Positions 46,911 through 55,545 of a stretch of 64,000 nucleotides of DNA are shown here, one piece after another. A model generated the notes under the pieces. The model searched no databases and was not told where the DNA came from. It was given only the letters and a program-made list of their open reading frames with translations. The DNA lies in contig CANNCV010000001.1 in assembly GCA_947503245.1 (NCBI GenBank), positions 867,501-931,500 on the forward strand. Direction: 5' to 3'. The position numbers and the translations under genes are program-made. The stretch is from an uncultured Sphingomonadaceae bacterium (GTDB lineage Bacteria > Pseudomonadota > Alphaproteobacteria > Sphingomonadales > Sphingomonadaceae). Within the stretch, counting starts at the first letter, position 1. The number at the start of each line of letters is the position of its first letter.

Positions 46911-47489
46911 TCAAACACCGCGGTCAAGCCATGCGCGGCCGACCTCTTCCAACGGCACGCAGCCGTTATAGCGTCCGGGTAATTCCTCGAAATTCAGCTC
47001 TTTGGTGGCGGCTTCGGACGTGTAATATCCAAATATCGTTATCTCTCGCAGGCTGCGCCATGTTTCATGGCCAGACATGGACTGTTCACCTTGATCAAAA
47101 GCGGTCAGGATCTGGTCTTTTACGCTGTCCGGTGCAGCTGCAAAGGATGCCGCGCCCTTATCCTTTGCCATCACGTCAAAGGCATCCAATCCATCCGCAA
47201 AAGTGCTTCGTTGTTCGGACGTGAAATATTGTTCGAACACAGCCGCTACATAGTCCGGCACCCCTGCTTCAACCGCGCCAGGTGTATCAGTTTTGGGAAT
47301 AATTCTGCCCGCCACCGCAGAGATTAGATCAGCTTTATCTGTGATACTGGTCGGTGCCTGACTACAGCCAGCAAGCGATGTCATCGCAGGCAATGCTACT
47401 GAGATTCCTGCTATAGTGATGATACCACGTAAGGCCGAGCGTCGGCCAATAGGGCGATCAATCAATTTGTTAGGCGTCTGGTCTTGCAT
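46911..47489 (-). CDS. Gluconate 2-dehydrogenase subunit 3-like protein
   Basis: This protein of 192 residues has a Tat-type signal with GRRSALRGIITIAGISVALPA, then a lipobox-like LAGC. The mature part has AGRIIPKTDTPGAVEAGVPDYV, which is the family's conserved segment, and a C-terminal TIFGYYTSEAATKELNFEELPGRYNGC. It is expected to export and anchor the GMC subunit. The start at 47489 is preferred because GAGG lies 6 bases upstream; an ATG six bases earlier is possible. It is 8 bp from the MFS gene upstream. Confidence 0.88.
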   Translation of the reverse strand: MQDQTPNKLIDRPIGRRSALRGIITIAGISVALPAMTSLAGCSQAPTSITDKADLISAVAGRIIPKTDTPGAVEAGVPDYVAAVFEQYFTSEQRSTFADGLDAFDVMAKDKGAASFAAAPDSVKDQILTAFDQGEQSMSGHETWRSLREITIFGYYTSEAATKELNFEELPGRYNGCVPLEEVGRAWLDRGV

Positions 47490-47497
47490 AATCATCC

Positions 47498-48838
47498 TCA
47501 AAGCGCTTTTTGTTGTGCGGTTTCTGGTGCTTGGCTGGCGATACGCTGTGCGCGCTTTTCCAAGAGCCAGACGATGCCGAACAATAGGAGCAATGGTATG
47601 GCCAGCATCGCAACAAATTCGAATGCTTGCGGTGCGGCTATTTTTTCGATTTCCAGCAATTCACTGGCAGCAATGGCCGTGCCTTCTGCTTTTAATAGTT
47701 CCAGCTTTTCCGGCCCGCCTGCGGCCTGTGCCATGGCCGTATCATATAGGCGGCCAAGCATGGGCAGAACGAAATACATCGCCAATGCCGCCGATGTTCC
47801 TATCAGGCCGATGAACCAGCTGCCGCCCTTGGGGTAGCGCTCTGAAACAGAGGCCATCATGGTTGGCCATAGGAAGCACACGCCGGTGCCCCAGATTGTG
47901 GCGGCGACGATGACCATGAAGGGGCTGTCAACCGTCGCCATAAGATACAGGCCCACCATTGCAAAAAGGCTGGAGAACCATAAGAGACCAGGATTGGATA
48001 GTCGGTGCGCCAACGGCCCTGCAAAGTGGCGCATCACGAACATCAATCCAGCAACATATACCAATATGAGAACGGCATTAAAGCCAACCTTGGCAGACAA
48101 TGCAGCTTCAATCCATTGCCCTGGTGCCAGTTCTAGCGAAGCGGTCAGGAACATGGCTCCGAACCAGATCAGGCAGCTGGGCGCACGGAAAATTTCCAGC
48201 ATCATATCAGAAAATGATATGCCTTCCGCTTCGCGCTCTGTCTGCGGAAAGGCGACGCCTTTGGACATCAGCAACAGTGCAATTGCAGGCGCAAGCGGTG
48301 CCGCCATGGCCAATTTCCAAGGGATATCAAACCAGCCAATGCCAAAACCGATCAACCCGCCAACGATGATACCTGCAGGCCACCATGCGTGCAGCACGTT
48401 GAGCCGGTGCGTCTTGTCTTCCGGATAAAGCGCTGTCGTCATGGGGTTGATAGCAGCTTCTTGCCCGCCCCAACCAATGCCCTGAACCAACATGCCTATC
48501 CAAAACAGATTATGGCTGATGGTATCGCTGTCCACCATAGTGGCCACATAGATCATCACCACACTGACGATAAAACATAATGCGGAGCCGCGCAGGACAT
48601 TGCCAATGCCAATCTTGTCCAATAGCGGGCTCGCAGCGAAAAGGGTAAATCCAAAGCCGAAAAACGCCATGCCGAAAGCCGACGCAATCAACTCTCCGGA
48701 ATTGACAGTGCCAGCGAAGATTTCATCGCGCATACCGCTGTTTAATCCGGCGCGCAGCCCGAACAGCATCGCTGCCGTAAAAAGCCCCAAAACTGCGATC
48801 CAGAATAATCTGGTACGTTGATACTCTATCGCCTGCAT
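47498..48838 (-). CDS. MFS transporter (sugar type)
   Basis: This protein has 446 residues with 12 hydrophobic segments. It reads FWIAVLGLFTAAMLFGLRAGL at the start and PLLDKIGIGNVLRGSALCFIV, and WPTMMASVSERYPKGGSWFIGLIGTSAALA in the second half, the pattern of an MFS carrier found in keto-sugar clusters. AGGAGG precedes the ATG at 48838. It reads left into the GMC small-subunit gene, 8 bp away. Substrate unknown; the setting suggests a sugar or oxidised glycoside. Confidence 0.85.
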   Translation of the reverse strand: MQAIEYQRTRLFWIAVLGLFTAAMLFGLRAGLNSGMRDEIFAGTVNSGELIASAFGMAFFGFGFTLFAASPLLDKIGIGNVLRGSALCFIVSVVMIYVATMVDSDTISHNLFWIGMLVQGIGWGGQEAAINPMTTALYPEDKTHRLNVLHAWWPAGIIVGGLIGFGIGWFDIPWKLAMAAPLAPAIALLLMSKGVAFPQTEREAEGISFSDMMLEIFRAPSCLIWFGAMFLTASLELAPGQWIEAALSAKVGFNAVLILVYVAGLMFVMRHFAGPLAHRLSNPGLLWFSSLFAMVGLYLMATVDSPFMVIVAATIWGTGVCFLWPTMMASVSERYPKGGSWFIGLIGTSAALAMYFVLPMLGRLYDTAMAQAAGGPEKLELLKAEGTAIAASELLEIEKIAAPQAFEFVAMLAIPLLLLFGIVWLLEKRAQRIASQAPETAQQKAL

Positions 48839-48907
48839 AGTTTACCTCCTTATATCGCTGCCTCTATTTTGTGTGATTTGGGCAGCTATATTCCTGTGCG
48901 CATCACA

Positions 48908-49966
48908 TCATCGCGTGATGCCCAGCGTGCGTGCAATTTTTGCTTCGTCAATTTTGCCCCCAGCAAAATCATCAAAGGCTTTTTCCGTTGGCCGGATAAT
49001 ATGATCGGCAATGAAGGGTGCACCTTCTGCTGCGCCTTGTTCGGGGTGTTTGTAACAACATTCCCATTCCAGAACCGCCCAGCCATCAAAGCCGTAATGA
49101 GTCAGTTTGCTGAAAATCTGACGAAAATCGATCTGGCCATCGCCCAGTGACCGAAAGCGTCCAGCGCGATCAGCCCAATTTTGGTAACCGCCATATACGC
49201 CGGTCCGTGCATCAGGCCGGAATTCGGCATCCTTTACATGGAAGGCTTTTATCCGTTCATGATAGCGATCAATAAAGCCCAGATAATCCAATTGCTGTAG
49301 AACAAAGTGGCTAGGGTCATACAGGATATTGGCGCGTGGATGATTGTCGACCGCATCCAAAAATGCCTCAAAACTGGCGCCATCATGCAGGTCTTCACCG
49401 GGATGGATTTCATAAGCAATGTCGACACCTTCATTATCAAAAGCATCAAGAATTGGCCGCCAGCGCCGGGCCAGTTCGGCAAAACCTTGCTCTACCAGTC
49501 CAGCGGGACGTTGCGGCCAAGGGTAAACCAGATGCCACATCAGAGCACCGGAGAAACTGGCGCAACTTTTCAGGCCCATGCGGCGCGATGCAATGGCGGC
49601 CTTTTTCATCTGGTCGACGGCCCAATCTGTTCGCTTATCGGGTTTGCCGTGCAATTGCGGCGGGGCAAAACTATCAAACAGATCGTCATAAGCAGGATGA
49701 GCAGCGACAAGCTGTCCTTGCAAATGGGTGGATAATTCAGTGATGGTTACGCCATGTTCGGCGCACCGACCGACCAGATCGTCACAATAATCCTGGCTTT
49801 CAGCCGCGACTTCAAGGTCCATGCAGCGCATATCACCGGATGGGATTTGAATGCCTTTATAGCCTAAATCTGCAACCCATTTGACGATATTGTCCAGATT
49901 ATCAAATGGTGCTTTGTCACCCATAAATTGGGCCAGAAAAATGGCAGGACCCTGTATTTGCTTCAC
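48908..49966 (-). CDS. Sugar-phosphate isomerase/epimerase family protein
   Basis: This 352-residue TIM-barrel protein starts at GTG (49966), which overlaps the Gfo/Idh/MocA stop (GTGA at 49963-49966). Candidate metal ligands are the Glu of IAYEIHPGE, the Asp/His of LYDPSHF, the His of AFHVKDAEF and the Glu of AVLEWECC. This matches the xylose-isomerase-like barrel. No signal peptide is seen, unlike the exported relative at 44326-45177. It is linked with the Gfo/Idh gene, as in 3-keto-glycoside clusters. Confidence 0.88.
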   Translation of the reverse strand: MKQIQGPAIFLAQFMGDKAPFDNLDNIVKWVADLGYKGIQIPSGDMRCMDLEVAAESQDYCDDLVGRCAEHGVTITELSTHLQGQLVAAHPAYDDLFDSFAPPQLHGKPDKRTDWAVDQMKKAAIASRRMGLKSCASFSGALMWHLVYPWPQRPAGLVEQGFAELARRWRPILDAFDNEGVDIAYEIHPGEDLHDGASFEAFLDAVDNHPRANILYDPSHFVLQQLDYLGFIDRYHERIKAFHVKDAEFRPDARTGVYGGYQNWADRAGRFRSLGDGQIDFRQIFSKLTHYGFDGWAVLEWECCYKHPEQGAAEGAPFIADHIIRPTEKAFDDFAGGKIDEAKIARTLGITR

Positions 49967-51147
49967 ACTTGTTGCTCCATCATCAAATTGGCATTTTGTT
50001 CTTCTACTGTCTGCCAGACGCCACCATGCGCATTGCTGGCAATAACGGCCTCAATAAAGGCCATGCCGCGCAATCCTGCCCCTATGCCGGGCACATATAG
50101 GGCGGTATTTTGCTCTGGTTCGCGAATGGCTAAGGCAAAATGCCTGTAAATATTGGCAAAGGCTTCCAAATATCCTTCAGGGTGCCCTGAAGGCAGCCGG
50201 CAATGCGCCAATGCTGCATCGCATAAGGGGCGATCTATGCCCGCTCTGTGTATTTTGCTGACATCATCATTACTGCGTTCAAACAGTGTATTCGGCTCCA
50301 TCTGTCGCCATTCCAGACTGGCCCTCTCACCATAAACGCGAATGGACAGGGAGTTTTCTTCCCCAGTGCATACCTGGCTGGCGACCAACATGCCTGTCGC
50401 CCCGTTGGCAAGGGTGAAGGCAACATCGCCATCATCATCCAGCACACGATTCTCTCGATGGGTGCGCAATCGTGCGGATACCTCAGTCATGGGCGAGCCT
50501 GTGGTGAACTCCACCAGATTTTGCGCATGGGTGCCGATATCGGCCATGGCACCGGCCGGGCCGGATAATTTTGGGTCTGTGCGCCAAGCTGCTTGCTTAT
50601 TGCCGCTATCTTCCAGCGCACCTGCCAGCCAGCCTTGCGGATATTCTACCAAGACTTTCTTGATTGCGCCAAGTTGGCCCGAATCTGCAAGATGGCGCGC
50701 CTGCCAGACCATGGGGTAACCCAGATATGTATGGGTCAGCGCATAATAGACATTATGTTCGTGCAATATTGCTGAAAGTTCTTTTGCTTCAGACAGGCTG
50801 ATTGCCGCCGGTTTGTCGCATATAATGTGGAAGCCATTCCGCGCCGCGGCTTTGGCTATTGGCACATGCAGATGGTTTGGCGTTACGATGGAGACACATT
50901 GCATTGCATCGCCTTCAGCAGCACGGCGTGATGCTTCCTGTGCAAACATTGTCTCATAATCTGAATAGCAGCGCTCTGCTTCCAGCCCCAGTTGCGCGCC
51001 AGTGACTTTGCAATTGTCATGATCTCTGCTGAACGCCCCGCATATAAGAGAGGTCTGCCCATCCAATGCAGCGGCCATACGATGAGCGTTGCCGATAAAG
51101 GCACCTTGCCCACCACCAACCATGCCCATACGGACCCGTCGCATCAT
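49963..51147 (-). CDS. Gfo/Idh/MocA-family oxidoreductase
   Basis: This 394-residue protein has an N-terminal Rossmann fold with GMVGGGQGAFIGNAHR (about residues 9-24), the catalytic HIICDKPAAISLSEA with Lys, and a middle MADIGTHAQNLVEF with His. It would use NAD(P) for sugar or cyclitol oxidation, or redox-based rearrangement. GGGGAGGGGAAG precedes the ATG at 51147. It overlaps the isomerase-like gene by 4 bases and lies 193 bp from the first halogenase-like gene, reading away from it. Confidence 0.9.
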   Translation of the reverse strand: MMRRVRMGMVGGGQGAFIGNAHRMAAALDGQTSLICGAFSRDHDNCKVTGAQLGLEAERCYSDYETMFAQEASRRAAEGDAMQCVSIVTPNHLHVPIAKAAARNGFHIICDKPAAISLSEAKELSAILHEHNVYYALTHTYLGYPMVWQARHLADSGQLGAIKKVLVEYPQGWLAGALEDSGNKQAAWRTDPKLSGPAGAMADIGTHAQNLVEFTTGSPMTEVSARLRTHRENRVLDDDGDVAFTLANGATGMLVASQVCTGEENSLSIRVYGERASLEWRQMEPNTLFERSNDDVSKIHRAGIDRPLCDAALAHCRLPSGHPEGYLEAFANIYRHFALAIREPEQNTALYVPGIGAGLRGMAFIEAVIASNAHGGVWQTVEEQNANLMMEQQV

Positions 51148-51170
51148 CTTCCCCTCCCCAAACAACTATC

Positions 51171-51190
51171 TTGTCTATCGTTGTCAATTT
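51171..51190. promoter_or_regulatory. Possible operator half-sites between Gfo/Idh and halogenase genes
   Basis: TTGTCTATCGTTGTCAATTT has two TTGTC copies 10 bp apart. The right part, TTGTCAATTT, equals the right half of the palindromes at 39677 and 57138, but the left half is not complementary. This is a weak site at most. Confidence 0.35.
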
Positions 51191-51339
51191 AATATGACTG
51201 AATTATAGAAAGCGTCAAGAGAGCATTTGTTATAAGATAAATTACAGCCTTGACCGCAGTGTCGTATAAGCTGAACGTGCGCTCTGTTCGGATAAGACTC
51301 CTTATGGCAGGAAGGCTTGTCTGGGGCGAAGGAGAGGAA

Positions 51340-52890
51340 ATGACTGCAGCAAATATGCAGGATAGGGTGAAGAACGTTGTCATTATAGGCGGCGGCACGG
51401 CTGGTTGGATGACTGCCGCCGGTCTTGCATCGATGCTGGGTCAGACCGGTTTGAACATCACTTTGATCGAATCAGAAGCTATTGGCATTGTTGGTGTTGG
51501 AGAGGCGACCCTCCCGCATATTCGGCTTTTTAATGAGACTATCGGTGTCAACGAAGCCGAGTTTATGGCTGCAACATCTGCGACGTTTAAACTGGGCATA
51601 GAGTTTTGCGATTGGGGCCGGTTGGGTGATAGCTATATCCATCCATTTGGTGAATTTGGCTTGGCTAATGAAGGCGTAGCGTTCCACCATTATTGGCGGT
51701 GCATGCAGGATGATGCTGAAACCGCGCCTGATATTGGCGCTTTGGACGAATATTCCCTGCCGATACTGGCCTGCAAAATGGCCAAGTTTCAGCCGCCATC
51801 CGAAGATCCACGTTCGGTTCTCTCCACCTATCGTTATGCCTATCAGTTTGATGCCCTGCAATATGCGCCATTCATGCGCGACCATGCTGAAAAACGCGGG
51901 GTTACCAGAATTGAAGGCAAGGTGACCCATGTCGATCAAGACAGTGGAACCGGGGATATATTGAGCGTCACCATGGATAATGGCCAGAGCATATCTGGCG
52001 ATCTGTTTATTGATTGTACTGGCTTTTTTGGTCTGTTGATCGAGAAGACCCTTGAGACAGGCTATGATGAATGGTCGAAATGGCTACCTTGTGATCGTGC
52101 TGTCGCGGTCCCTTGTGAGCATGAGGGCACGTTGTTGCCTTACACGCGGGCTACTGCCGATAAGGCCGGGTGGCGATGGCGCATCCCTTTGCAGCATCGC
52201 ACAGGCAATGGGCATGTTTATTCAAGCGGTTTCACCAGTGATGATGCGGCAACGGATTCCCTGCTGGCTAATCTTGAAGGCAAAGCGCTTGCTGATCCAA
52301 GGCAGTTGCGTTTTGTCACGGGCAAACGTCGCAAATTGTGGAACCGCAATTGTATTGCCATTGGCCTTTCCGGTGGTTTTCTGGAACCTTTGGAATCTAC
52401 CAGCATCTACCTGATACAAGAAGGTGTTACCAAGTTATTGGAGATGTTCCCGCAAACCAGTAATTTCACCGTTCATGCAGAAGAATATAACCGCCGAATG
52501 GACCTGGAGTTTGAGCGGATTCGTGATTTTCTTATCCTGCATTATCATGCGACAGAGCGTGATGATTCCGCATTCTGGAATTATATGCGGACAATGGATA
52601 TCCCCGATAGCCTGGCCGAAAAAATAGAGCTTTTTAAAAGCAGCGGGCGCGTTGCATCCTATAATCATGGGCTGTTTTTGATGCCAAGCTGGGTGGCGGT
52701 CTATATTGGGCAGCGTGTCATGCCGCAGCGTTATGATTGGCGCGCAGATCGGTTGGATAAGGGGCATATCAAAAAGCATCTGTCTGGCTTGCGCAACCAT
52801 ATGCACCAAGCGGCCATGTCTATGCAGGATCATGCAAGCTATATTCAGAACAACAATATGGCGCGCCGGCCGGTGACAGCGGCTTCATGA
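51340..52890 (+). CDS. Tryptophan-halogenase-family flavoprotein 1
   Basis: This 516-residue protein has an FAD-binding GGGTAGWMTA (about residues 17-26), the GVGEATLP segment, a Lys in ATFKLGIEF at the place of the halogenase catalytic Lys, GWRWRIPLQ (WxWxIP motif) and EPLESTS with the Glu. These match flavin-dependent halogenases. Enzyme activity for this receptor-linked group is not known to me. GGAGAGG precedes the ATG at 51340; the frame is open further upstream. The stop overlaps the next gene by 4 bases (ATGA). Confidence 0.88.
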   Translation: MTAANMQDRVKNVVIIGGGTAGWMTAAGLASMLGQTGLNITLIESEAIGIVGVGEATLPHIRLFNETIGVNEAEFMAATSATFKLGIEFCDWGRLGDSYIHPFGEFGLANEGVAFHHYWRCMQDDAETAPDIGALDEYSLPILACKMAKFQPPSEDPRSVLSTYRYAYQFDALQYAPFMRDHAEKRGVTRIEGKVTHVDQDSGTGDILSVTMDNGQSISGDLFIDCTGFFGLLIEKTLETGYDEWSKWLPCDRAVAVPCEHEGTLLPYTRATADKAGWRWRIPLQHRTGNGHVYSSGFTSDDAATDSLLANLEGKALADPRQLRFVTGKRRKLWNRNCIAIGLSGGFLEPLESTSIYLIQEGVTKLLEMFPQTSNFTVHAEEYNRRMDLEFERIRDFLILHYHATERDDSAFWNYMRTMDIPDSLAEKIELFKSSGRVASYNHGLFLMPSWVAVYIGQRVMPQRYDWRADRLDKGHIKKHLSGLRNHMHQAAMSMQDHASYIQNNNMARRPVTAAS

Positions 52891-54020
52891 CGCATATTGC
52901 TCCGCTTCGCACGATCGTTCTGGCTGGCAGCGGCGTACGTCTTGCCCTGTGTGCAGCGCTCATTGCCAGACATTGCTTGAGTGAGGCGACCAAGATCATT
53001 GTGCTCAATTGCGCTGATGCAGATATTGTTGATGCTGACATGATACTCAGGCCCGATATGCAGCGATTGCATAATGACCTGCAAATACAGGTCGATGCCC
53101 TGCAATCTCGGGCAAAAGCGCGCGCTGTTTATGCGGTTGACTGTGCCTATGATGGTGGGCGTATTGCTTTGCCCTTTGGCGATTATGGTATGGCCAGAGA
53201 CGGTGCTGCATTTCACCATCATTGGAGCAAAGGGAAAGGGCTGGGGCAGCCATATGATCTGGACCAATATTCACCATCATTGGCTATACATCACGGCAAA
53301 TCGCAATTGCCTTTGGCGATTGCTGCGCAGATTGGTATTGGTTTTGGATTGCAGGTTGATCGCGCTGGTTATGCACAATTGCTGCTCGCCAAAGCGCGTG
53401 ATTTAGGGGCAAAGATTGTTTCTGCGGCCCAAGTCACTGTGCGCAAAGGCAGCGCGGATTATCCCTATTCTATTACAATGGATAGTGCCCAGTTTGAGGC
53501 TGACTTTTTCATTGATGTTTCTCGTTCAGGGCAGTGGGCAGGCAGCATTGGTTTGGCAGAAACAGGTTGGCAGGATCATAGCCTTTATCTGCCATATAGC
53601 GATCAGCCACAAGGCATAGAAGCATCGCATCTCTACAGCGCGATACAACGCTTTATAGATATGCTGCCCACACGTGGTGGCGGTACGGCGGAAAGGCGTG
53701 AATATAACCGCTTGGCCCAAGAGCAGAGCGAACGCATTGCCGATATGGTCTGCCTGCTTGGCAATGATGATAAGAGCATATCGCAGCGACCTGCATTGCG
53801 CCGCAAAATCGAAGTATTCCAAACCTGCGGGCGCATACCGGTCGAGGATTATGAAGTTTTCAGCCCCGCAGAATGGTTGACAATATTGCTGACAAAATGC
53901 GGCAACCCATTGCACCATGACCGATTGGCGGATCGTCTTTCAGAACAAGATCTGCTTATATGGCTGGATCAGCTACGGGGCAAAATAGGCCAGTTAAAGC
54001 GCCAATTGGAGAGTATATGA
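52887..54020 (+). CDS. Shrunken halogenase-like paralogue, motifs lost
   Basis: This protein has 377 residues against about 500-516 for its neighbours. It keeps the end-to-end order (PFGDYGMARDGAAFHHHWS corresponds to PFGEFGLANEGVAFHHYWR), GIEASHLY in place of LESTSIY (Glu kept), and RREYNRLAQEQSERIADMV. It lacks the GxGxxG loop (reads LAGSGVRLA), the GVGEAT segment, the ATFKLGIEF Lys segment and WxWxIP. FAD binding and halogenation are therefore unlikely. Both ends overlap neighbours by ATGA, so it is still translated in frame with them. It may be a non-catalytic partner. Confidence 0.8.
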   Translation: MTHIAPLRTIVLAGSGVRLALCAALIARHCLSEATKIIVLNCADADIVDADMILRPDMQRLHNDLQIQVDALQSRAKARAVYAVDCAYDGGRIALPFGDYGMARDGAAFHHHWSKGKGLGQPYDLDQYSPSLAIHHGKSQLPLAIAAQIGIGFGLQVDRAGYAQLLLAKARDLGAKIVSAAQVTVRKGSADYPYSITMDSAQFEADFFIDVSRSGQWAGSIGLAETGWQDHSLYLPYSDQPQGIEASHLYSAIQRFIDMLPTRGGGTAERREYNRLAQEQSERIADMVCLLGNDDKSISQRPALRRKIEVFQTCGRIPVEDYEVFSPAEWLTILLTKCGNPLHHDRLADRLSEQDLLIWLDQLRGKIGQLKRQLESI

Positions 54021-55543
54021 ACGCGCATTCCATTCGTCATATTGTGATTGCCGGCGGCGGCACCGCTGGCTGGATGACGGCTGCAGCATTGTCGAAGTTT
54101 TGCGCCCGTACCGGGGTCAAAATTACGCTGATTGAATCGGAAGCTATTGGCACTGTTGGCGTAGGTGAGGCGACCATTCCACCGATCAGCAAGTTTAATA
54201 CGCATCTGGGTATTGATGAGGATGCATTCGTTCGTGAAACCCAAGCGACGTTTAAATTGGGGATCGAATTTGTTGATTGGGGCGCGCTTGGGGATCGCTA
54301 TTTTCATCCCTTTGGCAGCTTTGGTTTCGATCTTGAGGGGATAGAGTTTCACCATTTCTGGTCGCGTCTTGCCGCTATGGGCGAGGCCAAAAGCCTTGAG
54401 GATTATTCATTAAATACACTGGCGGCATATGCGGGCAAATTTTTGCGGCCCGAAGAAAGCCATGGCCCGGTCATGAACAAGCTGGCCTATGCTTTCCATT
54501 TTGATGCATCGCTTTATGCAGCCTATTTGCGCCGCATTGCCGAGAGCCAGAAGGTTGAGCGGGTGGAAGGCCTGATAGAGCATGTTGAGCAGGATTCAGA
54601 AACGGGTCTGATCAGCGCAGTGACATTGCAGGATGGTCGACAGATTGCTGCTGATTTTTTTGTGGATTGCACTGGCTTTCGAGGATTATTGATCGAGGGT
54701 GCATATGCCGCTGGCTATAATGATTGGAGTCACTGGCTACCAGTGAACCGAGCAGTTGCAGCCGCTTGCAAACGCTCTGGCAGTTTAAACCCCTATACAC
54801 GCTCAACCGCGCGAACGGCAGGGTGGCAATGGCGCATTCCTTTGCAGCATAGGGTGGGCAATGGGCACGTGTATTGCGATGCCTATATGGACAGCGATAC
54901 CGCAGAACGGCAATTGCTCGAAACATTAGAGGGTGAACCGATATCATCGCCCAATCATTTGCGTTTTATGACAGGCCATCGCCGCCAATTCTGGGCAGGA
55001 AATTGCGTTGCAATTGGCCTGTCAGGGGGCTTTTTAGAGCCTTTGGAATCGACAAGCATTCATCTTATTCAGGCCGGAATATCGAAGCTGATTTCGCTTT
55101 TCCCCAACACCACAGATTCGCCAATAGAACGCGACGAATATAACCGTCTGATGACCGATGATTATGAGCATATCCGCGATTTTCTGATATTGCATTACAA
55201 GGCCACGACACGCAGCGACGCACCTTTTTGGGATTATGTGCGGACTATGGATGTTCCGGACAGCTTTACCAACAAGATGGAATTGCTGAAAAATGCTGGC
55301 CGCTTTTTCAGATATGACGCTGAATTGTTCGACCTGCCAAGCTGGCTGGCCGTTTCGCAGGGGCAGGGCTGGGGCCCGCAAGGATATAACCCGATGGCAA
55401 ATATGCTGAGCGAAGATAATTTGCGCCAAAGTGTTGCCAATATGAGCGGCGTATTGGCAAAAACCGAACAGGCCATGCCTACGCATGAAGCCTTTATCGA
55501 GCGTTTCTGCAAAGCGGCGCCCGTGCCAATGGAGATCAAATAA
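54017..55543 (+). CDS. Tryptophan-halogenase-family flavoprotein 2
   Basis: This 508-residue protein has GGGTAGWMTAAALS (FAD loop), GVGEATIPPIS, ATFKLGIEFVDWG (catalytic-type Lys), GWQWRIPLQHRVGNG (WxWxIP) and EPLESTSIHLIQ (Glu). The start at 54017 overlaps the stop of the shrunken paralogue by 4 bases. It is intact and full length. The gene lies 2 bp from the next halogenase-like gene. Probably FAD and a reductase are needed; no flavin reductase is adjacent. Confidence 0.9.
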   Translation: MNAHSIRHIVIAGGGTAGWMTAAALSKFCARTGVKITLIESEAIGTVGVGEATIPPISKFNTHLGIDEDAFVRETQATFKLGIEFVDWGALGDRYFHPFGSFGFDLEGIEFHHFWSRLAAMGEAKSLEDYSLNTLAAYAGKFLRPEESHGPVMNKLAYAFHFDASLYAAYLRRIAESQKVERVEGLIEHVEQDSETGLISAVTLQDGRQIAADFFVDCTGFRGLLIEGAYAAGYNDWSHWLPVNRAVAAACKRSGSLNPYTRSTARTAGWQWRIPLQHRVGNGHVYCDAYMDSDTAERQLLETLEGEPISSPNHLRFMTGHRRQFWAGNCVAIGLSGGFLEPLESTSIHLIQAGISKLISLFPNTTDSPIERDEYNRLMTDDYEHIRDFLILHYKATTRSDAPFWDYVRTMDVPDSFTNKMELLKNAGRFFRYDAELFDLPSWLAVSQGQGWGPQGYNPMANMLSEDNLRQSVANMSGVLAKTEQAMPTHEAFIERFCKAAPVPMEIK

Positions 55544-55545
55544 CC

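Noticed and set aside
51171-51190. A third full copy of the TTGACAA-type palindrome before the first halogenase gene
   Set aside because: Only the right half (TTGTCAATTT) fits. The left half is a direct TTGTC repeat and not the complement, so it is listed only as a weak site.
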